A stretch of 60,000 nt of DNA from Lineus longissimus (taxonomy: Eukaryota; Nemertea; Pilidiophora; Heteronemertea; Lineidae). The DNA lies in contig NC_088322.1 in the NCBI RefSeq assembly GCF_910592395.1, positions 10,909,431-10,969,430 of the forward strand, written 5' to 3'. The notes beneath the pieces are model-generated. The model worked only from the letters and a program-made list of their open reading frames with translations, was not told where the DNA came from and did no database searches. Both the position numbers and the translations under genes were made by a program. Shown in pieces: positions 12,180-25,049 of this stretch (the first letter of the stretch is position 1; the number at the start of each line of letters is the position of its first letter).

Positions 12180-15060
12180 ACTTTGCCGCACCACAATCAT
12201 CCTAACCGTCAGCAGTGATAATCAGCGATCACCAATAACGAATGCGTGCCATCGTCTATTTACTTTCTACTATCAGTTGGCTATTTAAGGATGGTGGTCA
12301 CTGGTATGGCCACATCGTTGACACCATACGACACTAATTAACTCAGCGCGGGCCAATCAGCACCGGGCTAAAGTACCCCCGGCATGTAAGATGCCGCTTC
12401 GTTGTTCTGATGTACGGCCCCACCAGTAACCGACAGTTCAAAGCATAAACTTAGCTCTCCGTTGGGAGCAACAAAACGATAAAATTTGCTGCCTCCTTTT
12501 CCTGAAGATAGTTCAATCTCTCTGCGGTTTAATCACCAGCCTTACAAGCTGTCTGATTGGGGGCGGATCGACTGATGGCATGGTTAGTTGTACAATTTAA
12601 CCCGTACCTTGTCACGTAATAGTTGCATCAGTATTGTCTTGCAAAACTGCCATTGGTTTCCTGTGACATTTTATTCTCGATACCAGATCTGGCACTTTAT
12701 GCCGAGTACGCAACGTTCTATTGGTCCTTGGTTCTTTTTTCTCCGGGTCCTCTCAAGCCGAATGTTCGTGAGTACATCACACTGCATCTTATCATGGATA
12801 CTGATCAAGATAAAAAAGTGCATCTTTTCCGACTTATGCATTTCCTGGCTAGTCGCATAGATCCAGAGCCTTACAAATCATCCAATATCGTCAGAGAGCA
12901 TATGATGACCTCGTTGGCGCTCACCTCTCAACTCAATATCATTCAAGAAGGGACACATACCAGGGGGCGGCTGTCATGGATGACAAACAGCGTCATCCAG
13001 GCCAAATATTGCAAAGGGGTAGGCAATGGAGAAAAAGAGAGAGTGAAAAAATATATTATGAGATACCTACTCAAACTTATCAAGCTGTATTTCTGATCAC
13101 TTGCAACAAAGTTGTTCAAATAATGTATTACTCATTTAACATGTATAAAACAAATCAAAGTTAGTGATTTACGAACCCGGGTGACGTTATGCGTTACTCA
13201 AGGAGATATTCGATCCTGCCATACATGTACGAGGTCGTCAGGTCTCTTTCGGCTGATTGGTGATACTTTTGAATGCGTCATTACTGGTCGAAAGCGTTCG
13301 TAGGTAACTATGAGTGCAGCCAAATTAGGTGACACTGAGCATTGCATATTGCATACAGAGGGCACATTGGTAAGAATGCAAACTATCCGCGATCTCGAGA
13401 CAGAAAAGAATACCTCATGGGTGGTGACATCCACGATATCGCAGCTTATATGATCATGAAATATAGAACAAAAATACACGCATTTCGGCCAATTCATTTC
13501 CGGTGTATCGTCCATTCTGGCTACTTAGTAAAATTTACGACGGACAACAACTACTGGCATCCGGCGGGATTTATGGCGCTCAGTTGATCGACATTTCTTT
13601 TTCGCAGGTATTCAGTATTCAGGAGGTCTATGCTATTACCACAAAACCATGCCATTGTTCAAAACGGTGAAGGGTTAGCTACAGATTTAGATGTAACAAG
13701 TTGATTTATTGGCTCTTTATTTGTAACGAGGTGAGAGTTATTTCTAATGAAAAATAAACTTTGAGGTTGATTGATGAATGGTGCAGAATCTGAATAAAAC
13801 TTGCTCTTTTCGCACAAGACAAGCCAAGGAATATAGCCGTCATTGTGAAACCCTTCTTAAAAATGCTCTCACTGTCTGACTATATATTGAGGCAATGGCC
13901 GGAGTGCCCAAACTTGGCAAACTTACTATTTTTATATCAATCACCACAATAAGCAAAAACGCTTGTTAAACGCTACAAAAAAAATCGCAAATTAATATGG
14001 TTTAGGTTTTGCCTTGCGACGAAACGAGTCGAAAAAGTTGATCGGCATCAACATTTCCTAGTGTGAGAAATAAATTATTGATAAAAGGTTGGATATAATT
14101 TGGCCGCACAATATAAATCGAACAATAACATTGATGTGTCATGTGTATATCAAACGTAATTCCGTGGACACATGCTGTTGTCACTCAACCGATTTGACTC
14201 CGGGATCTTCTCGTTCCGTCCTTCCGTGATAGGTTTTTGCCGCGCTGCCGTGTGGTAAAGCTAACATGCACCTCCCCCTCGGATATGAGATCCCCGTAAA
14301 ACAATGAAGACAGAATTAAAATCGTCGAAGCGCGAGTTACTGATATTGGTAACGTCTGGCTATGTTAGGTGTGATGAGATAGTGGAACACAGACGACAAA
14401 CGGAGATTTTTCTACAGCGAGCTGAATCCTAATTCTAACAAACCTCGCCATTGTCGATTGCAGCTTTGATATGCATATAAAATACCATCTCCCAACCAAG
14501 GTCCAAGTGTGTTTTGTTTCGCCTAAGCGGATATGGTTCCTCACTAAAACCGCTACAGCAAAAAACGATGCAGGCGCAATGTTGATGATTTTGAAACAAA
14601 ACAACTCGGCAACTAAGTTTTGGTTGGTTCATATTTCAACAAAGTGTCAACAATCAAAGCAAAACCTCAAACCACCAGGCTCATTCGATGATAGTTCCCT
14701 TTGTCGAATCCCACAAGCTCCAGAAAATTTTTAACTATAAAAGATTATCTCTTCTATTACTGAACTGTTTGAAATACATCAGTCATCTATTTTGAAAGGA
14801 AAACACCGCATGCAATGTGTTTAACTTCGCAATTACAACATATTGTAGAAGGCTAACGACCCAGTAGAAGTATTAAAACGGCAGGTGACATTGCTAATTA
14901 AGACATTACTAGCGATGTCTTAAAATGTTGCATGAGGAATATTAACACTTACTTGAAGCTGCACATTATCTATATATTAACTCAGCAGCAGGGCGTGTGC
15001 TTGACATTCATGAGTTACTCGATAAAATCTGCTGTTTTGTGTTCAAGCCGTGCATGTGAT
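12180..15060. other. No gene recognised
   Basis: The longest open frame is 157 codons on the plus strand (12,623-13,096). It shows no recognisable domain, has unremarkable composition and lacks clear splice or promoter context, so I do not call it a gene. I see nothing else. Confidence 0.45.
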
Positions 15061-15076
15061 TCAGTTTCGAGGGTGT

Positions 15077-15089
15077 GGGGGGGGGGGGG
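15077..15089. repeat. Poly-G run (13 G)
   Basis: Thirteen consecutive G bases, preceded by GGGTGT. Such a run can form G-quadruplex-type structure and is prone to length error in assembly. Confidence 0.9.
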
Positions 15090-15100
15090 TCAGCGATCTA

Positions 15101-15129
15101 ACATCTCTGATTCAGATGATCAGAGATGT
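15101..15129. repeat. Perfect 11-bp hairpin
   Basis: ACATCTCTGAT at 15101-15111 is the exact reverse complement of 15119-15129, with a 7-base loop. It lies 11 bases after the poly-G run. No U-tract follows and it has no obvious gene partner. Confidence 0.85.
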
Positions 15130-15182
15130 GATTTTCGGCCATTAACTACGACCGCTGAATTATGACTCATGCCATATTTCGA

Positions 15183-15205
15183 CACCAGGTCAAAAATTCC
15201 GATAA
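15183..15205 (-). repeat. TTAACTAAGAATCTT-family terminus fragment
   Basis: On the minus strand it reads ATCGGAATTTTTGACCTGG, matching the family terminus seen at 6645, 21,400 and 46,740. Only the end is preserved. Confidence 0.5.
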
Positions 15206-17000
15206 GTTATAGCTGAACAATATCGTTTTGAGCAGTCTTCCCTCCGAACGAAACGATGCAATAGAACAAAGTGAAGACACGTAATCCACTCACAAAAAAG
15301 AAACCAAAACTCCTTCTGTGCAATCTGATTATGATCAACTTCAATACGGATTCATCAGCCGATCTAAGCACCCGAGTTTTAACTTTGCTGTGTCGCCATC
15401 TCAAAGAGAACAACCAACTATCGTTAAGAGGAAACCTTTTGAAGATAATTATAACATCTATGGAGTAAAAATACCATGAAAATTTCGTTGACTTTGAGAT
15501 TAAATAGGAAATTTAAAGCTGCCATTTTGATGTTCATTGATGGCTTAGAATTAGCTTGATAGTTGCGACATTTCCGACTGCTATAGTAGCATATATTGAA
15601 CTCGCTATGATTTAACAAGCTGTCCGTTTTGTCCGATTTCTCAAAATATTGACTCCAATTATAAGGTAAGACTGGAAATCTCACCACGTTGTATTCGATG
15701 CGATTCAAATTATATTTTTTGCCTACCCTTGCTGCTGAACCCGCCAAAAGGCAAGTTAAACATCTTACTGCTACCCCAACTCCTATACACCTTTGTAAAA
15801 CAGTATAACTCGATAGTTCATTATGTTCGGGCTGGCACTAAATCTCTTTTTGGCGTTCTCAAAAAGCCCGTCGTGTCGCCTGTGCATGGTGAATGGCGTT
15901 TAGAGGCCCGTGTGTACGATAGTTTTCAAGTCAACTGCATCGGAAGTTTGAATTTCATTCTATTAGCTCTTTGTATCATTTTATAAGAATACTGTAAGTT
16001 TCTGAAACATAAACCAGAGTCCCACAGAAATCACAAAAATGACCGCCCCAGTCTAAGCACTTCCCCTGTCACAGCTCCTGCAGGACAAGAGCAAACATTG
16101 TCTATAGTTAATACTATGACAAACCGTAATCGGGAACAAGCTACTTCTCTCTTTACCTCAAATTTATTTCTAACTCAAGGTAATTTCAGTTCTAAAAATG
16201 AACTTTTCCAGTGACTTCCAATATCGTATTTAACACCTTTCAATTCAAGAAATGTGCGGGCGTTTGGCGCTGAAAATAGCGCGATATAAGCTGATAGACA
16301 TTCAGTTCCTGTTTTTCGGTTTAGCTCACGGCATGCCTAGCTTATTACAACTGCATTGGTGTTCACGCGTTAAACAGCGAAAAGTTATAATAGTACTGCA
16401 AGATGCTAAGAACATTGTGAAAATATTACCTCAAAGCGGCATTACTCACTAATATTACTACTGCTTTTATGGTTCACAACAAATGTTATATTCACCTCTG
16501 CTGATATGGTAAATTTGATTACCCGTTGAAAGCCTGCTTAGGAGAAGTTTTTATGTCTTTGATGATAGTTCCATCTGTGTCATACACGTGCTATGTACTA
16601 TTGATCGTAATTTTGTGGGCCATTTCTTTAATCAAAACATTTCTAACCTCAGCCGTCTGATATAGTTAGAGCTGATGTGCATGCATAAAAGAGGGACCGT
16701 AATGTTTTTAACGTCTGGCAACCACATTTCAAATGTCTTCAATAGATTACCACCTAACCGCAGGAGTGCTACTGACCCGCTATGGTGTAGTGGCTTGGGT
16801 CTGAAATGTTTCTCAATAAACCGGGGGTTAAACTGTGAATTCATATGTACTGCAGCTGTTGATATAAGATTTTAACTTAGTTTTAACCGAAAGAAAACCT
16901 TTTATTGCAAAATCAATGTGTTGTATTCGTCTATTTTGACCCTTTTGCCTGCGTACACAAAGTGATATTCTTGGAAACCTAGGATGATCTCAGGTTGCAT
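15206..17000. other. No gene recognised
   Basis: Open frames reach about 107 codons without domains. I see no RNA gene or repeat that I can support. Confidence 0.45.
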
Positions 17001-17016
17001 CACGAGACATTCCAAG

Positions 17017-17103
17017 ATGGCCGCCAGTATTTTGCTGACAGGGAGCGTTTTGCATATTAGCTCTTCAGGCTCATATCTTCCTTGTATCCTGGTCCACTCT
17101 GAC
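17017..17103 (+). CDS. Weak candidate first coding exon (unrecognised)
   Basis: The ATG lies in CCAAGATGGCCGCC, which matches both a strong initiation context and a YY1-type element often found at animal gene starts. The frame gives 29 codons with a mildly hydrophobic N-terminus (MAASILLTGSVL) and then meets GTGAGT at 17104, a near-consensus donor, in phase 0. No following exon is identified and no family is recognised. The case rests only on the start context plus the donor, and a chance match is likely enough that confidence is low. Confidence 0.2.
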
Positions 17104-20100
17104 GTGAGTAGCCACACAAAGCCAAAACGTGCTCAGAACTGTCACTTGCCGAACAGTGCCACACCACAAAGACAGTCTGGATTGGCAGGGGCTGCCATGT
17201 AAACATTGGACGCCTCATTCAGCTTTATGAACACTCATGCACTGCGGACTCGGGTCCGACAGTCACATACGTTGCAAAAAACCCGGTGTATGCGAGTGAC
17301 TGATTTGAATAAAGCACGCCTGCATGGTGATGTGAGGTTGAACGTAGTATAAGCACGTAGCTGTGCCGACATCACTCAGATTTGCATTACTACAACTTCT
17401 GTTCTGGTGCTGCTAGGATTTTTTTTAAATAGCAAGAAAAACACGTTCTGTATAATTACAGGGTTTTCTTAAGATATTGACTGCTCAGTTTCTTGTAGAT
17501 ATACAACCACAATCTTAACGACATTCTTGTAACACTATGGTGAAAAATAGTTTACCAGAATCTCATAAGAATACGGTAAAGTTTGCCCATACTACCTGTA
17601 CAAGATATTACTACAACTCGAATAAGAATCACGTTGGAGCTGTCGGCTTTTGGCTATCATTGGAAAGTTCAACTGATGTCCCGATGTGACGAAGCACCGG
17701 CATGAAAAGGAGACTGAAATGTATACGTAACGGTGTGGAAAGTGGATGCGCCTGTTATTGATAGCTTTGTGAAGGAAGTGAATTAAATGTGTAATAAAAA
17801 TTCTAAACGAGTGGAAAAAAGAACTCATATGATTTCCATTATCTCATCTCTACAAAATTGAAAAACGACGATAAGGTCGACGATTTTCGTATGTTTATGA
17901 GACACGGCGGATTGCTCAGATTTCAATATAAGCAAATCTATGCGAAACAAACGCGCTGAAATATGAGATATGTTCCAGCAGATCACATAGATCATTGTAA
18001 ACGGTCAATACCAGAGTAAGGAGAGACACAGAGAAGTGGTTAAGACTGACATGGAGTTATGATATGAAGTTCAAAGAAGTGATTTATTTGTAAGACATTA
18101 TTCAGATGACAAATATACATCATGCGTCCAGTCAGCAATGAAATAAAAGCGCGATAAAGGTTGTATTTCAAAGCGTATCCGATGAAAGAAAGACATATGT
18201 CAGAAACAGCAATTGGTTGCCAACCTTTTGTTATTAAATCATACCGACAACGATTTAACAAAAGCGGTGTTTTTTTCACAATTTTAAAAGCAGGCGATTT
18301 GATAGTTAGCGTATCCTGTCTCCTTGTTTGCTTTTGTGGTGGCCGTCGTGCGTTTCATCCGTTAGGGTTGAATTAAATAAATGAGCTACGGACTGACTTC
18401 CCACATTCTCTTTACTTAGAAGGGGAATTTCTCTTATCCTACATATTTTTTTCAGATGAGCTTGATGTATGATTATTTAAAGAATATACATTTTGCGTTC
18501 ACGTGGGATGAAAATTCCCAATTATGTCATCCACAATACTTGGAACTTACTATTAATCAATGGGTGTGTATTGTATGGTCAATGTGGTCAATTTAGCATG
18601 TCACACTGAGATAACTTGTAGGTTTTCACTTATAAGTTTGGCACTTAAACTGCTTCTCTACGAAACAATTGTGCTTATCTATTCGCCAATGAGTAATTGT
18701 GACAGATCGACAACCCTGGGCGTCACAAATATTACAAAGAGGCCATCGATCGAATCCTTACAAGACACCAGGTAACATTAAATAGATTATATACATACGA
18801 CTTTGAATAAAATCAATCACAAAGTTACCAAACATTGGCCACATGTAGCTGAAATCAATACTTTTTGTATCCAGTTTCTTTGTTCTCATAACCAGCGTCA
18901 CTTATGGTAAAATATTCTTCCACATTTTTCGATAACTTAGAAACCGGGCCAGACAATTTTAGTATCGTTGGTCAACTCAGTATCATGCTGATAACAATAA
19001 TAATCCGTCTATGGTAGATTTTTTCTGAGGGTGGCGCGACAAAGGAAGTTATCTTCCTTTTATTAAGTCAACCATGATATGACATTCACGATACACCAAT
19101 CGCAAGGATGTAAAGTAATATTGGAAACGATGGTCTAAGTGTTCGAAGCGTGACCAATTACACCAAATTAATCATGTTCGGGTCATCGAGTGTCGAAAGA
19201 TGTGAATTCCAATGGTGCAATAACTTATGCAGCGATGGGAATTCGGAAGGTTTTCATGTTATGGGATTTTTTTTCAAAAACAATACAATTAGACTCTAAT
19301 AAATGAAGGTTTTGAGCATTTGAAAACTTTTTATGGTTCTTCACCAACACAAATATGCACCCCGCAGAGGTTTTTCGGCGCAGTAGAAACCCTTTTCAGG
19401 CTCCTCCAAACCTTTGGGGTTTTTCATTTTACTGAAATCATTGACGGGATCCAGATGGGAGTTGGCCGAAAAAACCTTAAAAACCTATTCAAAAGCTCAA
19501 AAATTTTCATTTCTAAGACCGTAGGTAATCCTTTTTGAGTCATAGACATACGATCTTTATGCCTTCCTGATTATTGCTCTTAGGCTGGTTAACAAATTTC
19601 AGCCCTAGTGAGTCCGCCCTTGTCACCATCAGAATGCCTAGAAAAGGTTCACACCGGAACCGGGGATCAATGCCATTAACTTAAAAGGTCAGGGCAGTGG
19701 GTGATGAGTTTGGCTTTGTGTCTTCGACTAACTCGTGTAGGTGTTGCGGCCAAACGTGTGATGGTGTTTGGTCTGGCAAAATGCACCCAGGTATATTCAA
19801 TATCTACCGAATAGAAGATCAGACATCGTATGATAATTCTGTGCCGTAGAATCCCCCGCGTTGAAGGGCTAGTTTCAATTTCGGCGAAATCAGGCTTTTA
19901 TTAAATGGTATTGATGTCCTACGCTAAAATATGGATAGCATAATCTTGTTTTTTCACCACTTGAAACGATGTTAATATAAGTTTTAAATGTGTTAATTAC
20001 AGTCTTGTTATTAGATGATGCTATCTTATGGTAAATCCAGTAGACTGTTTTTAGCATCGAGAGCTACATGTATGTACATGTTCGTGAAGTAGCGAAATCA

Positions 20101-21060
20101 CTGCCAAACGTACAAACGTCTTAATATCAGCGTTGTTAGAACGCGTTAGAATTGGTTCTGGTCTAATCTGCCTTTATTTAGAAGTGACATGTCCAATCGT
20201 ATGGCAGTGATAGAGTTCTCGAGTCATTAGTTAGGTATGAAGTGATCCAGAAGTCACTAGATTGCATGTGTTGCGCTCTCTGCGAAACAATTCTTGGCGT
20301 CTATCGCACGTTGTCCGGTCAAAAGTAATGACCATATACCAGCCATGCATCAGCACTCAGGTTGCAAACAAAACTCTATACACAATTGTAAACATCTCTT
20401 TCGTAGACTTGAGACGACGTAACTTGGTACAAACTAAGGACTTTTACCAGCAACGAGTGTTGCAATTTACCTCATCAGCCACTCAGCGAACAACCCAAGG
20501 ACGTAATCAGCAGTTTGTGGGTCATGCGGCGAATGATGTGCGTCTTTTTCCCTCTCCTGGATAAAGAGAAGCTGACACTCGCTGGTATCCTTACCCGCTC
20601 ATCATCAGACTTCAGACCGTTTTGCCAAATCAAGAATTCTACATGTACATGTATATCAACCAAACGAATACTGGATCACTGCGACCAAAACTTGGTTTAG
20701 CATACACGTATTTTCCATTCCAGACATGGATATTCTGTGACCAAAGCTTTCGGAATAAAACTCCATATACCAATCACGAAGTGGTCACAAGTAGTCGTGT
20801 CGCAACTAGCACGATCAACTTGAGAAATGTTTTCGACGAGGCGTTTATAACGTGCATGCCAATAGGATACCATTAGCCAGTTTTATTTTTTGAATTTTTC
20901 TTGCAATGTTGTTGTATTCGTATGTTTTCTTGGGCGATCATGAATCATAACTAATTTCATGTTGGCAGGTAAGCAATATCGATAAGCGCTCAGGGAACGC
21001 ACTTTTTGTGGTTATCTTTAAATTGCATAAATGCAGGGAAGGGCATACTGTTCATGATTT
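17104..21060. other. No gene recognised
   Basis: A very degenerate stretch resembling the A/T-rich family is at about 17,470-17,580. Open frames at 20,262-20,564 and 20,622-20,876 are somewhat protein-like in composition but have no domain or splice support. I see nothing else. Confidence 0.45.
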
Positions 21061-21074
21061 ATACCATTTTTTTT

Positions 21075-21236
21075 CTGAAGGTCGTGGATTCGACTTCGGC
21101 GAGTGCCACTCGATCATTTCTGCTCGAGTGTATCGCATAGTATAAGCACTCCTCGGTTTCTACAGAAATGTTTCTGGATTAGGGTGGGATTGAGTGTAAA
21201 GCGCTCTGAGATATAGTACATAAAGCGCGATAAAAA
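21075..21236 (+). mobile_element. SINE-like element with AAAGCGC tail
   Basis: A tRNA-like B-box word (GTGGATTCGACTT, 21084-21096) is followed about 110 bases later by GTGTAAAGCGCTCTGAG and ATAAAGCGCGATAAAAAT. That AAAGCGC...AAAGCGC arrangement is the style of 3' tail found in many animal SINEs and their L2/CR1-type LINE partners. The A/T-rich family repeat starts immediately after it, at about 21,240. Confidence 0.5.
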
Positions 21237-21239
21237 TCT

Positions 21240-21408
21240 TACAACCATCTCAGTTAAGTTCATATTAAGCTTTTTATTAATTTCAGTGAATTATTGTGGG
21301 TGTCTGGTGTAAGATGTCAGTTAAGAATCTTGTAAAGCTTGTACGTTCACATACATTACGACCTTAACTATTGAGCGGAGGAATCATATCAATATTTCCG
21401 ACCTGGGT
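21240..21408 (+). repeat. TTAACTAAGAATCTT-family interspersed repeat
   Basis: Blocks CATCTCAGTTAAG, GTCAGTTAAGAATCTTG and AATCATATC, then TTTCCGACCTGGG at the end. The terminus matches other copies in this window. It directly follows the SINE-like unit. Confidence 0.6.
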
Positions 21409-21409
21409 T

Positions 21410-22050
21410 TCTTCAGAATTGCTTAAGTTTTGCTGTACGTGTTACTGGTTTTATCATGTATCATTGATCAGTAAAGGGGCCTTCCGCTTGGTAAACAAGT
21501 AGTTCGTTACAAAATCGGAAGTCTAGCGGAAGTAATATGGCTACCGGAAGTCAATTGGCAAGCAGCATGGCTACCGGTAGTTAACGTACTGGTCGAATTG
21601 ACAAGTTCAAACAGTTAACAGCCGACTATTCCTGCGTCATGCCCGATTTCCATCAGGTGCAGTGATTGAACAAACATTGGAATGTTCCTCTTTGTCGATA
21701 TATTCCGCTACCTAAAGTACAAAGGGCTACTCAAGGTATCATTGAAAGTCAGGCGAACCGGTGTTAATGGGTTTGAAGGGGCTAGCCATGCTGCAGCGGA
21801 TAAAAGTTGACAAATAATGTTGGAGATATTTCGATTAATGACTAATTTCATGGCAATTACACATGTTTGAAAAGTATACATTGCGTGTGCTTTGTTTGTT
21901 GTACTAAGTTATCTTTTGTTTGTTTTCTTTGTATTTCATTATGCGTCGCCATTAAACGTTAGGTGGAGTCCCTCGGGATGATACCAGGCCAATGTAGCAG
22001 ACAAACATGTCCCCTTATCTAACCATTTTATATTGTAACGGACTAAGACA
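21410..22050. other. No gene recognised
   Basis: Two partly similar phrases (ATGGCTACCGGAAGT and ATGGCTACCGGTAGT, about 21,538 and 21,568) make a small local repeat. I see nothing else. Confidence 0.5.
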
Positions 22051-22054
22051 GAGG

Positions 22055-22118
22055 TCAACAGGATTCGAACATATTATGACACTTAGAGTGTAACCTGCAG
22101 TAGGCCACCACAGCTACA
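22055..22118 (-). mobile_element. tRNA-like SINE head
   Basis: On the minus strand an A-box-like GTAGCTGTGGTGGCC is followed about 45 bases later by a B box, GTTCGAATCCTG. The spacing suits a Pol III internal promoter. The anticodon arm does not fold into a convincing tRNA, so it is a tRNA-derived repeat and not a functional tRNA gene. Confidence 0.45.
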
Positions 22119-22119
22119 T

Positions 22120-23070
22120 GTATCTAGTCAGACGTTAAGATAATGGAAACCGCCAGATTATTTGGTGATTCAAAACCTATGGCTCGTTAGCGGGTAATTA
22201 ATTTAATAGTCAGACAGTTACCCGATAAGCGAGGAACAGAACTATTCCGAGTTCTTGGGCTTACAAAGTTCAGCAGATTTATTTCTTGGCATTGGATATA
22301 TCACTCCGATTCGGCTTCCTTGTCTTTATCTATCGCAAGTCCTTTCAATAACGTAGATAACGGTTCATTATATTCCCGTCATGATTAGTGTCATACCCAC
22401 TTTAAACTCGTTTTCACTATCTATGGACATTAGGCTACTAGGGAATGATACATACTGATGGACGCTGACAATCTACGTAATAGACTACATAGACACAATA
22501 CAGACTAAACAATAGTCTGCACAATCAACAAGAGCACAAGGTCAGCTTGTATGCAATGGCTATTATATCTATTAGATAAATAATGTAAGCAATCGTAAAC
22601 GAATAGTCAGTTTACATGCTCCATTCCAGCTATATGTAACATATTATGGGTTATCCGACAGAAAGATAACATTGCGTACAGTTTCTCTTGCATTTGATGA
22701 GGATTCTGTATTCTATTTGTGAACTCGGCTCAATGAATTGTTCAAATATCTCGATGGAGTGTCCAAGTATCTCTGATGTAGTATCTCGTATATAACGTCG
22801 AAAGTCGTAGTGATCTTCCTTTGAGACGCGTAAGTTAAACAACCGAATAAGGACGCTTTCCATTCAAATGTACGTACCAAGGGTGAAGGTAACATTGCAA
22901 TGTTGCATGCCTTGGTATGATGGTAGCATTTACAAACACACCACGTTGCTAGATTTTACTGACACATGTATACTCAGACATTACTGTCTTATTAATTCAG
23001 AAAATTATTTGGGGAAATGATGATGAAACAATCGTTAGCATAATGGCTATTGTTCGCGAAGACTGAACTT
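22120..23070. other. No gene recognised
   Basis: Short open frames only. I see no clear repeat or RNA. Confidence 0.5.
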
Positions 23071-23072
23071 TT

Positions 23073-23215
23073 CTATTTATTTATTTATTCAAATTCACTA
23101 TGCCATACAAAAGATGTACATGAACATAAAACATATTTACAAAAATACAACATGGCACAATAGGGACAGTAAATAGGCTAAAGCCTTTAATTGATTGCCC
23201 TTAAAAGACAACAAT
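23073..23215 (-). mobile_element. Probable LINE 3' end
   Basis: Read on the minus strand, a stretch ending TGGCATAGTGAATTTG runs into GAATAAATAAATAAATAG. This is the typical terminus of a CR1/jockey-type non-LTR retrotransposon, with a short tandem tail. Upstream on that strand a palindromic AGGCTTTAGCCT word is present. No reverse-transcriptase reading frame adjoins it, so only the 5'-truncated 3' untranslated part remains. Confidence 0.45.
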
Positions 23216-23239
23216 AGCGTTGATAAAGGACAATAAGTT

Positions 23240-24530
23240 AGGTTGGACGACACAAAGCACAGCGACAAAAGCTTGTCCATGTGCATTGTGCATGTGTTCT
23301 GTACATCAAAAGAAGAAACGTGCTTATGTAAAATTCTATGACCATGCGTTTAAATACATGGTTGAAACTACTTCAAGCTTTAAATGGCAACTGGTTGGTT
23401 CCAGAGCGTTACAGTACGATTGAAAAAAGAAGCATAAAAAGTTCTACTTAATATAAAAAGCACAATTCTTCGTAAAAGTTGGTTTGTTGTAGCTCTGCAC
23501 TGCGTTAAACAATTTGCTCATTCTCTGCAATACCTTATCACTAAACGCAGCGTTTCTACTGACGTATGCTTCATCTATCAATGAACGTATTTTGATGACA
23601 ATCCATAAAACACTGCACGATATCATTTTAAAAATGCATAACTCTAACACTTCTGCGTCATTTTAATTGGCCTAAATTGTGTTGTATTGCTCATCATGTG
23701 CCTAAATGAGAATGCAACTATGCATTACGTTTGAAGTAATAATTTTTTCTTGCTGTTGATGAGAAATGCATGAGAGGAAAATGTCACCGCATTTTTCGCT
23801 ATTCGAATACGTTTTGCCTGGAATTTGATCATACCTCGATACTTTATCGTTTTGGTTGATTGCCACCCACCTGCGCTATTTATCTAGTACACAAAAAGTA
23901 CATCAACGAGCTTTCTGTACAGATTTACAGTTGCGTCGCATCGCAAAACCTAATGACAATGTTGAAGCAGCTTTCATTTAATACAATCAAGTAAAATTCA
24001 ACGTACGACTGTCGTATCGACTTGTACCGCTCAGCTAACATCAGCCTCTGGCTTTTTCACGACACTCAAGCTGGCTGCTGTAATCAAAATGTCAGCCACT
24101 CTCAGCAATTTTCAGAAGAGTTCAGATGTTTTCAAGGTACAATCCATGATGGAACTAGATTTTACAGTCTGAACTTGTCTTTGGCATGTGAATGAGTTTT
24201 TGATGTGGGGTAATAAGCTCTAATGATATCATCCAGACACCTCTTGAAACAATGTCCTTGCACTTGAGAAGTACATATGCTCAATAATTCAATGATTTCA
24301 GGAGATAGAGAGCAGTCCGCTGAACAAATGGTACTGAGACTTTTAGTTCAATTTTCCGCAACAGGGTTCTTGACAGGCAGCCCTCCAAATGTTGGGAGGC
24401 GATATTCTTCCACTATGTTTAGTTACCAAGTGGCAGCAACAAGCTGCCAAAAGCTCTCTAAGATTCGTATTCGATTCAGTTACGCGTACATGTGTAAGCG
24501 TATTCGTTGCAAGACTCTTGTGAGGTTATA
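23240..24530. other. No gene recognised
   Basis: Short open frames of up to 89 codons without domain or splice support. Nothing else is visible. Confidence 0.5.
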
Positions 24531-24532
24531 CA

Positions 24533-24919
24533 GGTCATCCTTGTGAGTACCGGTATCGGGTGCCATTTTGAAGAGCCTCTTGGGGTGCCATATATTGCAT
24601 GTATTATGATTGGCTATTTATACTCCATGAACACTAATAATACTTCGTGTTATTTAAGTGCTATTGTATGCACAGGTCGTCACAGTCATTGGCTAAAGAT
24701 CTGTAAACCACTCCAGGGGGTATTTTTAATGTTTTGTTAGTCAATGTTCCAGGGCGATATGGGAAGCGGCGCTTTGCAGATTGTGCATGACAAGTCACAA
24801 TAAAGGCGGAACCAGGGCCTACTTAGGCCTACTGGTACCCTTTTGTAGACCTCCGAAATGTAAGGTCCTACTTTCATAGTACAGAAAGGATAGGCTACCG
24901 GTATTCACGAGGACATCCC
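24533..24919 (+). mobile_element. ACCGGTA inverted-repeat element (MITE-like), copy 1
   Basis: The ends are inverted repeats: left GGTCATCCTTGTGAGTACCGGTA and right TACCGGTATTCACGAGGAC, with a few mismatches. The interior aligns in reverse orientation with 48,250-48,580 over several blocks, for example TGGGAAGCGGCGCTTTGCAG and TCGTCACAGTCATTGG. It has no transposase frame, so it is a non-autonomous DNA-transposon-like element. Target-site duplications are not clear. Confidence 0.7.
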
Positions 24920-24929
24920 ATATATTAGT

Positions 24930-25045
24930 TAACATCTTGACTTAGAACCTTACTAGAATCTTATAACGAATGTACATGTCAATGTACTGAATACGATCTT
25001 AACTAAGAATCTTTTGAGTATCCCATCTGGATTTTGACATAAGGT
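24930..25045 (+). repeat. TTAACTAAGAATCTT-family interspersed repeat
   Basis: Blocks AACATCTTGACTTAGAACC, AGAATCTTATAACGAATG and GATCTTAACTAAGAATC end near ATCTGGATTTTGACA. It lies about 10 bases after the ACCGGTA element. Confidence 0.6.
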
Positions 25046-25049
25046 AACG

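Noticed and set aside
12623-13096. 157-codon plus-strand open frame
   Set aside because: No recognisable domain, signal peptide or splice context. A frame of this length can occur by chance in 60 kb searched in six frames.
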